A DNA stretch of 59,179 bases from Rhodospirillales bacterium (GTDB lineage Bacteria; Pseudomonadota; Alphaproteobacteria; Rhodospirillales; UBA2165). The stretch is from contig JABMOP010000605.1 in assembly GCA_013204125.1 (NCBI GenBank), forward strand, positions 1-59,179, given 5' to 3'. Position 1 is the stretch's first letter. Each line of letters begins with the position of its first letter. A model generated the notes under the pieces. It was not told the DNA's origin, did not search any database, and saw only the letters and a program-made list of their open reading frames with translations. Below are positions 17,073-26,038 of the stretch, piece after piece. The translations under genes were made by a program, and so were the position numbers.

Positions 17073-18266
17073 TCAGACCAATATATTGCGCGTCGGCGTG
17101 GGGAAGCACCACTTTACATTTGGAAGAATAAGCTGCTTATCGATGCGTTCCTTATGCTCAATCGCGACGTCAATCATGTGCGAGACAACTTCGTCGGTCA
17201 GTAGGTGCGGCTCCAAGCCCAATTCCACAAACTTTGAGTTCTTGGCGTTAAAATAGTGGTCCTCCTGCTCTACGCGCGGATTCTCGATATGCTCCAACTC
17301 AACATCCAATCCTTTCGAGGTGGCAACCTTCTGGACCAGTTCAGCAAGTTCTATGACTGAGAATTGTTCGGTGAATTGGTTAAAAACTCTGAATTCGCCT
17401 GATTCAGCTGGGTTTAAAACGGCCAATTCTACGCAACGCAGCGTATCACGTATGTTCAAAAATCCGCGAGTTTGCCCGCCTTTACCATAGACCGTTAGCG
17501 GCGTTCCGGTTACCGCCTGCACGACAAATCGATTGAGAACGGTGCCAAAAATAGAGTCATAATGAAAGCTGGTTGAAAGATCTCGATCCAGAAGTGTTTC
17601 GTCGGTTTCAATACCGTAAACAACACCTTGATTTAGGTCCGTCACCCTCATCCCCCAAATACGACACCCAAACTCTAAATTGTGTGAGTCGTGAACTTTC
17701 GACAAGTGATAAAAAGAGCCAGGCTTTTTTGGGTAGAGCATTCGATCTTTGCGACCGTTATGCTTAACGTCCAGCCATCCTTCCTCAATATCAATATTGG
17801 GTGTACCGTATTCTCCCATGGTTCCCAACTTAACTATATGAGCGTCAGGGCAGGAATGCCTCAAGGCGAACATAAGGTTCATGGTGCCCAGAACATTGTT
17901 GCGTTGCGTGGCAACGGCTTTTTCCCGATCGTGCATTGAATATGGCGCCGACGGTTGTTCAGCAAAATGAACGATCGCTTCGGGTTGGAATTCTTCCAAC
18001 ATAGAGTATACAAAACGGTGATTTTCGGCGATATCGCCGATGAAAAGATTGATATGTTTATTCGAAATTTCTTCCCATCTGCTTACACGCGATTGCAGGG
18101 TACGGATGGGCATTAAGGGCTCAACACCAATTTCCGCTTCCCAATACCGCTTTGCTAGATTGTCGGCGATTGCGACCTCGTGGCCTTGCGCCGAGAAATA
18201 CATGGCGGTCGGCCAGCCAAGATACCCGTCACCGCCAAGAACTAAAATTCGCATACGCTTCTCCAT
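17073..18266 (-). CDS. sqdB: UDP-sulfoquinovose synthase (SQD1/SqdB) homologue
   Basis: 397 residues, extended SDR. The NAD site is ILVLGGDGYLGWPTAMYFS. The family-specific stretch LGTMGEYGTPNIDIEEG, with catalytic Thr149, and SFYHLSKVHDSHN, with Tyr186 and Lys190, match plant and bacterial SQD1, as do HFAEQPSAPYSM, DLNQGVVYG, YGKGGQTRGFLNIRDT and FRVFNQFTEQFSV. SQD1 turns UDP-glucose and sulfite into UDP-sulfoquinovose. No SQDG-lipid gene (sqdX or sqdD type) is seen nearby; it sits between wbpG and neuB, so a sulfonated or related sugar in the glycan is more likely than a membrane lipid. The start could also be the ATG at 18254 (MRILVLGG). Family call is strong; product in this organism is inference. 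Confidence 0.9.
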   Translation of the reverse strand: MEKRMRILVLGGDGYLGWPTAMYFSAQGHEVAIADNLAKRYWEAEIGVEPLMPIRTLQSRVSRWEEISNKHINLFIGDIAENHRFVYSMLEEFQPEAIVHFAEQPSAPYSMHDREKAVATQRNNVLGTMNLMFALRHSCPDAHIVKLGTMGEYGTPNIDIEEGWLDVKHNGRKDRMLYPKKPGSFYHLSKVHDSHNLEFGCRIWGMRVTDLNQGVVYGIETDETLLDRDLSTSFHYDSIFGTVLNRFVVQAVTGTPLTVYGKGGQTRGFLNIRDTLRCVELAVLNPAESGEFRVFNQFTEQFSVIELAELVQKVATSKGLDVELEHIENPRVEQEDHYFNAKNSKFVELGLEPHLLTDEVVSHMIDVAIEHKERIDKQLILPNVKWCFPTPTRNILV

Positions 18267-18326
18267 AAATAAAAACTGTACCTAGGCACATATATAAGTA
18301 TTAGCGGGAAATCTGATAAATTTGAC

Positions 18327-19547
18327 TTATTCGACAACATGTCTCAACTCCCACTTATTGCCTACCATGTGCCACAGAAGAGGGGAACGAAAACGGTTAA
18401 TCACCTGCCAAAACATGTCTTCGTCAATTTCAATATATTCCAGAAATTCGTTGAAATACTTCCGCGGAAATTCGCCGTCATAGCGGTGAATAAGAGCTAT
18501 TGCCTCTTCCCTAGTAAGATGACGGTTTCTCACTTCCTGAGCAGATTCATAGGTGGCGCGCCCGAGCCCAAATTTGATATAGGTCGTGTAATAATGGAAC
18601 CCATCAGCCTTATCGTCGAGGCTATTATATTTTGAATAAGTACCTTCCGTGCGATCAGGATTTGGTAAAAATCCGCAATTTTCTACAGCGTAATAATATT
18701 TTTCCTGTGGGCGCCACTTCTCGTAAAACCCCATATGATGGACCTCAACATTTTTCTCTTTGATGTCTTCAAGGGCGACCGGCGTATAAGGTTGGAGATC
18801 ACCCTCGTCCAGACCTTGATCCAGCAATTCTTGATATACGTACCCCGAGAGATAAATATTTTTTTGTTCTTCCCGGGGAATTGAATAATATTTTGGATTC
18901 ATTTTTGGCTCGAAGGCTTCGCTAATATTGGTTCCACCTTCGGCTTGACTTTCGCCATACATCACCAGGTTGACGTTATATTTGAGCGCCATTTTGGGGC
19001 CGATTTGCTTTTGCCCTAAAATGAACGGTTGAAAGGGGTGAAGCAAATTGACGAAAGCCATCCGCGTTAGCATTCGATGGACCCGCCGATTGGGGTGAAA
19101 GCTTATATTATCGTATCCACCATCCAACCACGCCTCAAAATTACGCAAGCCAATTTCGGTGTACATGTGGGGCGGCCAAGTTACGGTCAACGGGTTCATG
19201 CCGTACTTGTATTTTAGAACATGGGAGACAAACATACTGTCTTTGCCGCCGCTTCCTGGAACAATGACATCATATGATCCATCCGTACGACGATGACGAT
19301 CCAACAACATCTCGAGTTGTTGCCGACGATCATCCCAATCAATTTCGTTATACTTCAGTTCGTGGTATTGGCAGGCGGAGCAGATGCCGTTTTCGTCGAA
19401 AAAAATGGTTTCTTTCTTGTTTTGGTTCTTAAATTCCACAGTCGATGAAGGCCGTTGGTTGGAAACGACGCAGCGCTTACAAAACTTGATCTCCTGGGGA
19501 AGGCCCTGGTCGTGAAGTGACGTGAGCTCCGAGTTTCCCCCACTCAT
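18327..19547 (-). CDS. wbpG: N-acetyl sugar amidotransferase, WbpG/PseA family (copy 1)
   Basis: 406 residues. Two zinc-type Cys pairs, C-KR-C (23, 26) and C-SA-C (56, 59), precede the PP-loop IVPGSGGKDSMF (about 95-106) of N-type ATP pyrophosphatases. The family-typical QKQIGPKMALKYN, YGESQAEGG and EGTYSKYNSLDDKADGFHYY are all present. Known members use ATP and ammonia from HisH/HisF to turn an N-acetyl group into an N-acetimidoyl (amidine) group on ManNAc3NAcA, pseudaminate or legionaminate. A paralogue lies at 37503. The IS remnant ends about 170 bases upstream of this start, so its expression may no longer be linked to the genes on the far side. Confidence 0.93.
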   Translation of the reverse strand: MSGGNSELTSLHDQGLPQEIKFCKRCVVSNQRPSSTVEFKNQNKKETIFFDENGICSACQYHELKYNEIDWDDRRQQLEMLLDRHRRTDGSYDVIVPGSGGKDSMFVSHVLKYKYGMNPLTVTWPPHMYTEIGLRNFEAWLDGGYDNISFHPNRRVHRMLTRMAFVNLLHPFQPFILGQKQIGPKMALKYNVNLVMYGESQAEGGTNISEAFEPKMNPKYYSIPREEQKNIYLSGYVYQELLDQGLDEGDLQPYTPVALEDIKEKNVEVHHMGFYEKWRPQEKYYYAVENCGFLPNPDRTEGTYSKYNSLDDKADGFHYYTTYIKFGLGRATYESAQEVRNRHLTREEAIALIHRYDGEFPRKYFNEFLEYIEIDEDMFWQVINRFRSPLLWHMVGNKWELRHVVE

Positions 19548-19714
19548 AAGGAGAGCCCAGTTTCAAATCTTTGCCCCTTATGGGCACTTCGATCAGGCTG
19601 GTACGGGGCATGACCCATACCGGCTTTTTCGACAAACCGGGCGGGCATAGCCCCGCCGTGAGCAGAATGTGACCGGTTGTGGATATAATCATACTTCCGG
19701 GCCGCGAGCCCGAG
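19548..19714. other. GC-rich gap, no gene supported
   Basis: A segment richer in GC than its surroundings, with short inverted repeats such as GGCCTCGGGCTCGCGGCC. Read on the minus strand it continues the transposase remnant frame but without recognisable transposase sequence. It probably marks foreign DNA left from the element or its insertion. Confidence 0.4.
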
Positions 19715-20043
19715 GCCCTCGCGTGTGCCGAGCGCCCGTTTACAGCCACCACGGCGGCGCATCTGTGAGCCTTCCTCGCAATAGATACGACGTAAATTCT
19801 TCTGCTTCATATTTAGTCTTCCCGGGTCATTAGGATAGGCAGACGGTAATAGCCAAATCGCCGACGCTCCGCAGGCCGCGCCCAAAGGCGCTCACGGATC
19901 GGGGCATCGTCAGCTTTAACGGACTGGTAGCGAACCGAACTCCGATCGGTTCCGGTGGTGTTGTATGCCCGCAGCTCTCTAATCACGCATGTCTTACGCA
20001 AATAAAAAGTGGCCTCGCTGAACCTTGAACGCTTCATAGCCAT
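19715..20043 (-). mobile_element. decayed IS3-family (IS407-like) transposase remnant
   Basis: Fragments of both IS3 transposase genes fused by deletion and a frameshift. The first ten codons MAMKRSRFSE are the usual OrfA start, followed directly by ATFY from later in OrfA. Then GTDRSSVRYQSV and RERLWARPAERRRFGYYRL come from the OrfB N-terminal region. After a stop near 19815 another frame carries NLRRIYCEEG and RRRGGCKRALGTR, again OrfB. Nothing of the DDE catalytic core follows, and I could not define terminal inverted repeats. The element is dead. It sits in the middle of the minus-strand array, between wbpG copy 1 and a radical SAM gene. Confidence 0.85.
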
Positions 20044-20294
20044 CTCCTTTATAGGTGATGGACTTTACTTTAAAATGGAGGAAGATTCGCAGCTCGCGTA
20101 ACCTGATCGTGAAGGTCTTGGTTTGCACCGGAAACAAAGCTCAAGCGCTACGTAAATTAAACATTTCCCTTGTTTATGGCATGCCGTGAAACGGCTTAGG
20201 ATTTCACCGCATGAATTACCCCACAAGGGGCTAAATGGCAACCGCTTTGGGAGCGACCGCTAGCGGCATAAACATGACTCTATCTGGCGCGTTT
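20044..20294. other. palindrome-rich intergenic DNA between IS remnant and radical SAM gene
   Basis: About 250 bases without a credible ORF. It holds three small perfect inverted repeats: GCCGT-gaa-ACGGC (20183-20195), CCCC-acaa-GGGG (20219-20230) and CCGCTAGCGG (20257-20266). They lie just after the stop of the minus-strand radical SAM gene and could end its transcript, though none is followed by a clear T tract. They could also be debris of the insertion. Confidence 0.45.
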
Positions 20295-22460
20295 TCAGTG
20301 CTGCAACCCGGAAATTCGATAATGATGTTCCGATTTTCTGGTCAGTTGCGTTTGGTCGAAAATCGGATGGCGGAACAGCTTTTGAACATGCACTTTTGAC
20401 AGAATACGTCCGATACCAACTATCGAGTCGCCATATATGCCCAAATACCGCTCGACCAGTTCCTTTTGGCTATCTTCGAGGACAAAATGCACTGTTTCGG
20501 GTTTCTCAAATTGGTATGCAGAGAGAGGACCGGGATCCGGATCGTCCTCGTAGGCTTTCACGTTAAAACGCATTTTAGCAATAACGTCTTTATCCCGAAA
20601 CTCGAACAAGTTCGTCATACGGTGCAGATGGTAGGTTTGGGCGTCCTTGGTAAAGGCGACGGCATCTTCAGAATCAACCTTAGACTCGCGAAGGTAATGA
20701 AGGAAGGTGCTCTGCGCCAGTTCCGCCAACTGGGGCCCATGCTGGGTAATGGCTAGAGTCTTGTAAATGAACAACAGGTTATTGCCCAAATCCCCTTTGA
20801 TATAACTGTCAATAACGTCCGGACCGTGGACAAATTTCACCAAGTCTTCGCGTCGCTCCCACAACTCATCCCGCGTGGCCTCGGTAAAGGATTCATAGAA
20901 TGCGCTGAGGTCACCATTGACCAGTGCCTCTGATATCAGTTCCATCCACCTGTATACCGACAGCCCGAGTTGTCGGAGAAGTTTGAGTAGAGTACCGAAG
21001 ATACCGTCATTGTAGAAGATCGTCACTATCAGATGGAATTTCCGGCAATCGACATAATCTTCGAAAGATAGCGTATCCGAGGCCACGCAAATTTCTCCGA
21101 TCTCAGCAGCCACTATGGGTTCGCCGAAAAGCTCAAAATTTCCATAGCAGCGAGGCAGGACACGGTATTTAGACACCATACCAAATTTTTCTTTGCTGAT
21201 CTTGGTATTCATGTCTGTACCGGGCAGCAGCATAAGCTGGAACAGAAGGATGTTAGTAAAGCCCGCATCCATCACCACCTGTACCGTGCGATGATGTGTG
21301 GCTTTTGAATCGCCCGGGAGTCCGAGGATGATTTCGCTGTATGAATTTGCGCCAACTCGGTTGGCGTCCAACGCCAGTTCCATAAGGCCGTCAGCCGAAA
21401 TATTGGTCCGCTTTATATTTTCAAGAACTTGTTTGTCTAGACTTTGTACTGACCCTGAAAGTCGTAGCGCGCCATCAATCAATTGAGAGGCCTCCAGAAC
21501 ACGTTCTTTCTTGTTTTTGCCGGTGGCAACGTTGATATATTCGGGCCATTGATATTTTTTACGTGTGCGGGCGAGTTCTTTGCAGGTATCAATATCCTCC
21601 GGATACATACCGAAGTTCGAATCCGCTATGAACAAATCGTTGCGCCCGCCTTCCTTCCTCCCCTCGGCCATTTTTTTTCCGATATAATCGAGTTCAGAAA
21701 ATATTTTTTCACCGGAATTTTTGTATACTTTGTTGTAATAACCGACACCTTCAACGCAAAAGGTGCAACTGAAAGGGCAGCCGCGGTTTGTTTGAATAAT
21801 CGGCAGCAGTAGGCCATCAAAAAATTCGTCCAGACGACCGCCGGCATAAGGTGAGGGAATCTCCGTCAGATCGCGAATGCGTTCAATGGAATCAGCAAAT
21901 TGAGCTGAACCATCTTTGGAAATAGCCTGAACGGACGGAATGCGCGATCGCTTTACAGCCTCGACGTCTGAGGAATGTTCATCCAGCGATTCCAACAGTC
22001 TCGCGAAGGCTAGCTCACCTTCTTTGATAATATAGAAATCGACCATCGGAATTTTTTGCAGTAATTCCATTTGCTCGTCGACGTCCACTGGATAATTTGG
22101 GCCGCCAAAGACGATGACGGTTTCCGGAGATTTCCGTTTGACCGCTTCAGCAAACGCATAGGACAGTGAAAAATTCCAAATGTAATTACTGAAGCCAATG
22201 ACGTCCGGCGGGCCAGATTCCTCCAACGCTTCAATTAATTTTTCTGGAAACTTAAACAATCGGATTGGTTCGGGCAACTCGATCTGCGTTTCGGTAAATG
22301 TCGCAATGCCGCCGATTGCGTTGGGAATGACATCGGCTGCTATGGTTTGTTGAGTATAGGTCAGATCAGCGATCCATACAGATAGATCGACCTTTCGGCG
22401 CGACGTGGCGCCGGAGTTCTTCCTGTTAATGTCCCGTTCGGAATTATTTTTATGCATCAT
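20295..22460 (-). CDS. B12-binding-domain radical SAM protein (721 residues)
   Basis: A long radical SAM protein. The N-terminal part has the cobalamin-binding fold: PDVIGFSNYIWNFSLSYAFA and VIVFGGPNYP. The cluster motif is C-PFS-C-TF-C at 228, 232 and 235 in TNRGCPFSC. SAM-binding and barrel features follow (LFIADSNFGMYPEDI, EIILGLPGDS, LLPGTDMN). A C-terminal region of about 270 residues is of unknown function. It belongs to the large set of uncharacterised enzymes found in surface-glycan loci. Upstream, 39 bases separate it from a methyltransferase gene. The first 25 residues are polar and probably disordered, so the start could lie later. Confidence 0.86.
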   Translation of the reverse strand: MMHKNNSERDINRKNSGATSRRKVDLSVWIADLTYTQQTIAADVIPNAIGGIATFTETQIELPEPIRLFKFPEKLIEALEESGPPDVIGFSNYIWNFSLSYAFAEAVKRKSPETVIVFGGPNYPVDVDEQMELLQKIPMVDFYIIKEGELAFARLLESLDEHSSDVEAVKRSRIPSVQAISKDGSAQFADSIERIRDLTEIPSPYAGGRLDEFFDGLLLPIIQTNRGCPFSCTFCVEGVGYYNKVYKNSGEKIFSELDYIGKKMAEGRKEGGRNDLFIADSNFGMYPEDIDTCKELARTRKKYQWPEYINVATGKNKKERVLEASQLIDGALRLSGSVQSLDKQVLENIKRTNISADGLMELALDANRVGANSYSEIILGLPGDSKATHHRTVQVVMDAGFTNILLFQLMLLPGTDMNTKISKEKFGMVSKYRVLPRCYGNFELFGEPIVAAEIGEICVASDTLSFEDYVDCRKFHLIVTIFYNDGIFGTLLKLLRQLGLSVYRWMELISEALVNGDLSAFYESFTEATRDELWERREDLVKFVHGPDVIDSYIKGDLGNNLLFIYKTLAITQHGPQLAELAQSTFLHYLRESKVDSEDAVAFTKDAQTYHLHRMTNLFEFRDKDVIAKMRFNVKAYEDDPDPGPLSAYQFEKPETVHFVLEDSQKELVERYLGIYGDSIVGIGRILSKVHVQKLFRHPIFDQTQLTRKSEHHYRISGLQH

Positions 22461-22499
22461 GGTTCTGGAGTCCTCGATAAACCGGTTCCCATTCGCAAA

Positions 22500-23210
22500 T
22501 CATTCGGGCGCGACACTCGCCGTCCCTGCAGGCTTGCGCCCCCATCCAAGCGCTTGGCGTTCCTTACTCCACCGAATCCACTTATGCCAGCTTTTCTTAG
22601 CCGGAATCAGTCTCGTAATATCGGCCAGGAAAAGGAAAAATCTAGAGTGCCAGACTGATGGCAGCTGAGTGATAACCTCTGTCCGCACGTCGGCAAATCC
22701 ATATATTTCAAGACACATCCCAAGCGACCGAGTTGTGAAGGGAGTAACATGGGTAAAGCCGGCGTAGTAGTCATCCCAGCAATAGATCCAATCGGGTGTG
22801 AAGATAGCAACCTGTCCGCCGGGCTTTAACACCCGCATGATCTCTTTCATGTAATTCTCTATCTGCGGCAAATACAGATGTTCAATTACGGATTTGCTGA
22901 ATACCACGTCGACGGAGTTGTCATCCAAAGGTAACGGGTTTTCGGCAAAGTTGCAGATGTGGGTAACATTCGGCCCCCCTTCGCGATCGATGCCGATTAT
23001 ATCGAACCCTAGTTCTTCAAGCGCTGCCATCTGGTCGCCGCGACCACAACCCAAGTCGAGAACTACCCCTTCCCTGACTTCGAGTTGATCGTAGAAGATA
23101 TGTTTCATCAGAAGGTACGGGTAACGGTTAGTTGGGATTCCCGCCAACACGACATTTCGGTAGGAGTGGTCCGGGCTGATTTTGGTATTCGGGTCCGCTA
23201 CATTGCTCAT
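22500..23210 (-). CDS. class I SAM-dependent methyltransferase
   Basis: 236 residues. Motif I is VVLDLGCGRGDQMAAL (about 49-64), followed by IIGIDREGGPNV, the motif IV region DVVFSKSVIEHLYLPQ and LKPGGQVAIFTPDW. The gene overlaps the cytidylyltransferase gene upstream by four bases, so it is co-translated with the second nonulosonate set. O-methylation of a nonulosonic acid or another sugar is possible, but nothing in the sequence fixes the substrate. Confidence 0.87.
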   Translation of the reverse strand: MSNVADPNTKISPDHSYRNVVLAGIPTNRYPYLLMKHIFYDQLEVREGVVLDLGCGRGDQMAALEELGFDIIGIDREGGPNVTHICNFAENPLPLDDNSVDVVFSKSVIEHLYLPQIENYMKEIMRVLKPGGQVAIFTPDWIYCWDDYYAGFTHVTPFTTRSLGMCLEIYGFADVRTEVITQLPSVWHSRFFLFLADITRLIPAKKSWHKWIRWSKERQALGWGRKPAGTASVAPE

Positions 23211-23935
23211 GATTGCGCTTGGTCCATATGTGGCAGAGATATCAAGCCGCTGGTCAGCATAGCTGCGGCCAGCAGGAGGTCTTCTGGGCCATCAAGATCG
23301 AAGTCGTAAGGGCTGGGAATTTCCGACGCGACCGATGGCTCCGAGAAAAAATCACCGCCGGCTAATAGCGATTGCGGTCGGGCGGCAACGACATTGCCGA
23401 AGACGAAATATTTCGGCTTGCGTTGTTTGTTGTAGGCTACCTTACGTTCCTCTGCGAAGACGAAAGACGCCCGTCCACTTTCTACCTGCCTTTGATTCCA
23501 GGCATGATGATTATGCGGAACAGGCGTCACGGTTTGGGCGGAAACGGCCTCTGTTTCACCTCCTGTAATTGCCAACAGATCCGTTATATGTTCGGGCAGA
23601 AGAAACGGACTGGTCGGCTGAATGAGAAACAACCAATCGGGCGCGATTTCCTGATGCTTCCTCGAACGATCCAAAAACTCTCGACAGACATCGGCGACAG
23701 CAGTGTCGTCGCCGGCGAGTTCATCGGGGCGGCGGTCGATCTCGATACCCAAGCCGGCCACGGTCTCGGCTATTCGGTCATCATCAGTGGAACACAAAAT
23801 GCGCTCAAAACATCCGGCCGACAGCGCTGCCCTGATGCCATATTCAATCAAGGGGTGCCCATTTACTGAGACAAGGTTTTTTTGCGGAATACTCTTCGAT
23901 CCCCCCCGCGCCGGAACCATTGCCCAGGCTTTCAT
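23207..23935 (-). CDS. neuA: NeuA-like cytidylyltransferase (set 1)
   Basis: 242 residues. The nucleotide-binding start is AMVPARGGSKSIPQKNL (5-21), followed by LIEYGI, CSTDDDRIAE and FLIQPTSPFL. These are the marks of CMP-acylneuraminate synthetases, which make CMP-activated nonulosonic acids from CTP. SKSIPQKN differs from the common SKGIPGKN-type loop seen in the other copy (27962-28690). Four-base overlaps with both the 2-hydroxyacid dehydrogenase gene and the methyltransferase gene bind it into one unit with the NeuC-like gene upstream. Confidence 0.85.
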   Translation of the reverse strand: MKAWAMVPARGGSKSIPQKNLVSVNGHPLIEYGIRAALSAGCFERILCSTDDDRIAETVAGLGIEIDRRPDELAGDDTAVADVCREFLDRSRKHQEIAPDWLFLIQPTSPFLLPEHITDLLAITGGETEAVSAQTVTPVPHNHHAWNQRQVESGRASFVFAEERKVAYNKQRKPKYFVFGNVVAARPQSLLAGGDFFSEPSVASEIPSPYDFDLDGPEDLLLAAAMLTSGLISLPHMDQAQS

Positions 23936-24888
23936 AACGCCGGCTCCAGACCAAGGGCGCGCGCCGCCTTCTCAACCACGTACATTTGAGTTTCACTCCA
24001 GGCGTCTATTGTCGATCCACCGATATGTGGCGTTAGGATTAGGTTGTCATGATTCCGAGCGTATTTAACAAGCCGACTCTGAGAAAAATGCGCGGGGAAA
24101 TTTGGGTCGTACTCTCCATCAATGGTGTCTAATGCCGCGCAGTGGAGGTGACCTGATTCCAGCAAATCGAGCAACGCATCCGTATCTAGAAGTTCACCCC
24201 TGGCGGTGTTTATCACCATCGCGCCGGACGGCAACGCCGCCAGAATATCGCTAGAGATCAGATTCTCTGTTTCGGCATTGGCCGGAGCATGGAGACTAAG
24301 AATATCAGCATTGGATGCCAACTGATTTAAGGACGCCAAGCCGCCTTCGATGTAAGGATCGTAATAATCCACAGCCATGCCCATAGCGCGCGCGATATCC
24401 GCAACCTTTCGCCCCAACCGCCCATAACCGACAATGCCGAGGCGCAGTCTGGAAAACATCCGGGGCGCACCCCACGGTCGCCGGTCCCAATTACCCTCAC
24501 ATGTGCTTTTATGCGCTGCCGGAATTTGTCGCCAGGCCGCTAGCATTAATCCGATGGTATGTTCTGCGGTCGGCGTAATTGTATCAAGAAAGTCCTGTTC
24601 ATCATGCAATGCACAGACAGCGATACCTCGGCGTGCAGATTCCTTCATATCAATATGAAACACACCAGTGGTGTTCGAAATCACGGCCCTTAAGTTTGGA
24701 CAACGATCTAATTTTATTTTATCCAAGGCATAACCCAATGGGGCAAACAATACTGATACACTTTCTAGAACCGCATCGGTATCGTTCCGCGGATCATCCA
24801 ATTCAATTAATTCGAACAATTCTCTGGCGCGGCTGAGCGGCGCTCGTTGATAACTCAAAACCCTGTAATAGAGTGCGTTGGGTTTCAA
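23932..24888 (-). CDS. D-isomer-specific 2-hydroxyacid dehydrogenase
   Basis: 318 residues of the phosphoglycerate-dehydrogenase-like family. The NAD-binding loop is LGIVGYGRLGRKVADIA (about 150-166). Catalytic Arg230 is in NTARGELLDTDAL, Glu259 in DTIDGEY, and His288 in LTPHIGGST. It oxidises or reduces a 2-hydroxy/2-keto acid with NAD(H). Placed between neuC-like and neuA-like genes with four-base overlaps on both sides, it may act on a 2-keto acid sugar or supply a hydroxyacyl group; neither is shown. It is too closely coupled to be a housekeeping serA. Confidence 0.86.
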   Translation of the reverse strand: MKPNALYYRVLSYQRAPLSRARELFELIELDDPRNDTDAVLESVSVLFAPLGYALDKIKLDRCPNLRAVISNTTGVFHIDMKESARRGIAVCALHDEQDFLDTITPTAEHTIGLMLAAWRQIPAAHKSTCEGNWDRRPWGAPRMFSRLRLGIVGYGRLGRKVADIARAMGMAVDYYDPYIEGGLASLNQLASNADILSLHAPANAETENLISSDILAALPSGAMVINTARGELLDTDALLDLLESGHLHCAALDTIDGEYDPNFPAHFSQSRLVKYARNHDNLILTPHIGGSTIDAWSETQMYVVEKAARALGLEPAL

Positions 24889-26030
24889 TATGTCATCCTC
24901 TTAATCATCAGGCGATCATCGATGGGAATAGTGGAAAGAACGGAAACAATGCGCTCACCTGCCCGGCCGTCACCAAAGGGCTGTTCACAGTTTCTGGCTG
25001 CAGCCTTAATTTCAGGATCGGAGATCGCACCTTCCAAAGCACGTTGAATTGCTCCACGTTCATGATCCACGGTGACCATGTTGCCGGCATGTTGTCTGCC
25101 CTCTTGACGGCGCCCAATATTTACGGCCGGCAATCTGAAATAAGGTGTTTCGATGAGCCCGGCTGAAGAATTGCCAACCAACACTGCAGCGCAATTTAGC
25201 AGCCCCCAAAACAGAAAAGCGTCCAGATTGACCCGAACTCGAAATTGCGGCGGTTGCGCAATTTCATCTATTGCTGTCAGTACACCTTCATACCCTGGAT
25301 CGGAACAAGGATGGACAACAACAGCTTGGTAGTTACTGGCTCGGACCGCCTCTAGGGTCTCGGACATTTGAAAGTAGGCGTCTTGCGGTGCCGTGGTTTC
25401 CGAATGTTGTAGAACAACGATGACCGGTTTTTCCGGATCTAAGCTTAGTTCCTTATATACTTCGTTTGCCGGAGCATATTCACCGGCGACAATCAAGTCG
25501 ACATGATTATCGCCGACCTGATGAATTCGCCACGGCTCCTCTCCCATGCTGCGAATGCGGTCGGCGCTGCTTTCAGTAGACGGAAAATGCAAATTGGCCA
25601 GCTTGGTAACGGCATGGCGTATTTGTTCGTCATGTGACCCCGATAGATCGCCGCCTTGCAGATGGGCGATTGGTATTCCTAAAACGGTTGCCGCCATTGC
25701 TGTCGCCAAGACTTCGCCGCGATCGCCATAGAGGACACAAATATGCGGATCATGCTCCTCCAATACATCGGCCATTTTGGTTGCGCAGAGACCAAGGGCG
25801 CGGGCTCTGCTCACCGCAAGGTCATCCTGTTGCTCCATATCGACAGCTGCGGTAACAACGAATTCTTTCTCGACTTCTTTGATGGTTCTACCAAACTTAG
25901 CGCTGACATGTTGATCGGTAACGACCAATTGTAGATCCAGATTCGGGTCATCGCGAATCAGCCTCAACATCGGCTTCATAGCGCCAAATCCACCTCGTTT
26001 TCCTGTAAGTACAAATATTTTTCGCATCAT
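24885..26030 (-). CDS. neuC: NeuC-like UDP-sugar 2-epimerase (hydrolysing), set 1
   Basis: 381 residues, UDP-GlcNAc 2-epimerase fold. It begins KIFVLTGKRGGFGAMKPML, where usual NeuC/LegG has a TGTRADYG-type loop. Later motifs are VLYGDRGEVLA, IAHLQGGDLSG, QIRHAVTKLANLHF and VGNSSAGLIETPYF. The enzyme releases UDP and epimerises C2 to give a free ManNAc-type sugar for NeuB. The changes in the first loop and in GGDLSGSHDEQ (usually GGE followed by GA.D) suggest another substrate than in the copy at 41632. It overlaps the dehydrogenase by four bases. Confidence 0.86.
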   Translation of the reverse strand: MMRKIFVLTGKRGGFGAMKPMLRLIRDDPNLDLQLVVTDQHVSAKFGRTIKEVEKEFVVTAAVDMEQQDDLAVSRARALGLCATKMADVLEEHDPHICVLYGDRGEVLATAMAATVLGIPIAHLQGGDLSGSHDEQIRHAVTKLANLHFPSTESSADRIRSMGEEPWRIHQVGDNHVDLIVAGEYAPANEVYKELSLDPEKPVIVVLQHSETTAPQDAYFQMSETLEAVRASNYQAVVVHPCSDPGYEGVLTAIDEIAQPPQFRVRVNLDAFLFWGLLNCAAVLVGNSSAGLIETPYFRLPAVNIGRRQEGRQHAGNMVTVDHERGAIQRALEGAISDPEIKAAARNCEQPFGDGRAGERIVSVLSTIPIDDRLMIKRMTY

Positions 26031-26038
26031 AGCCCTTA

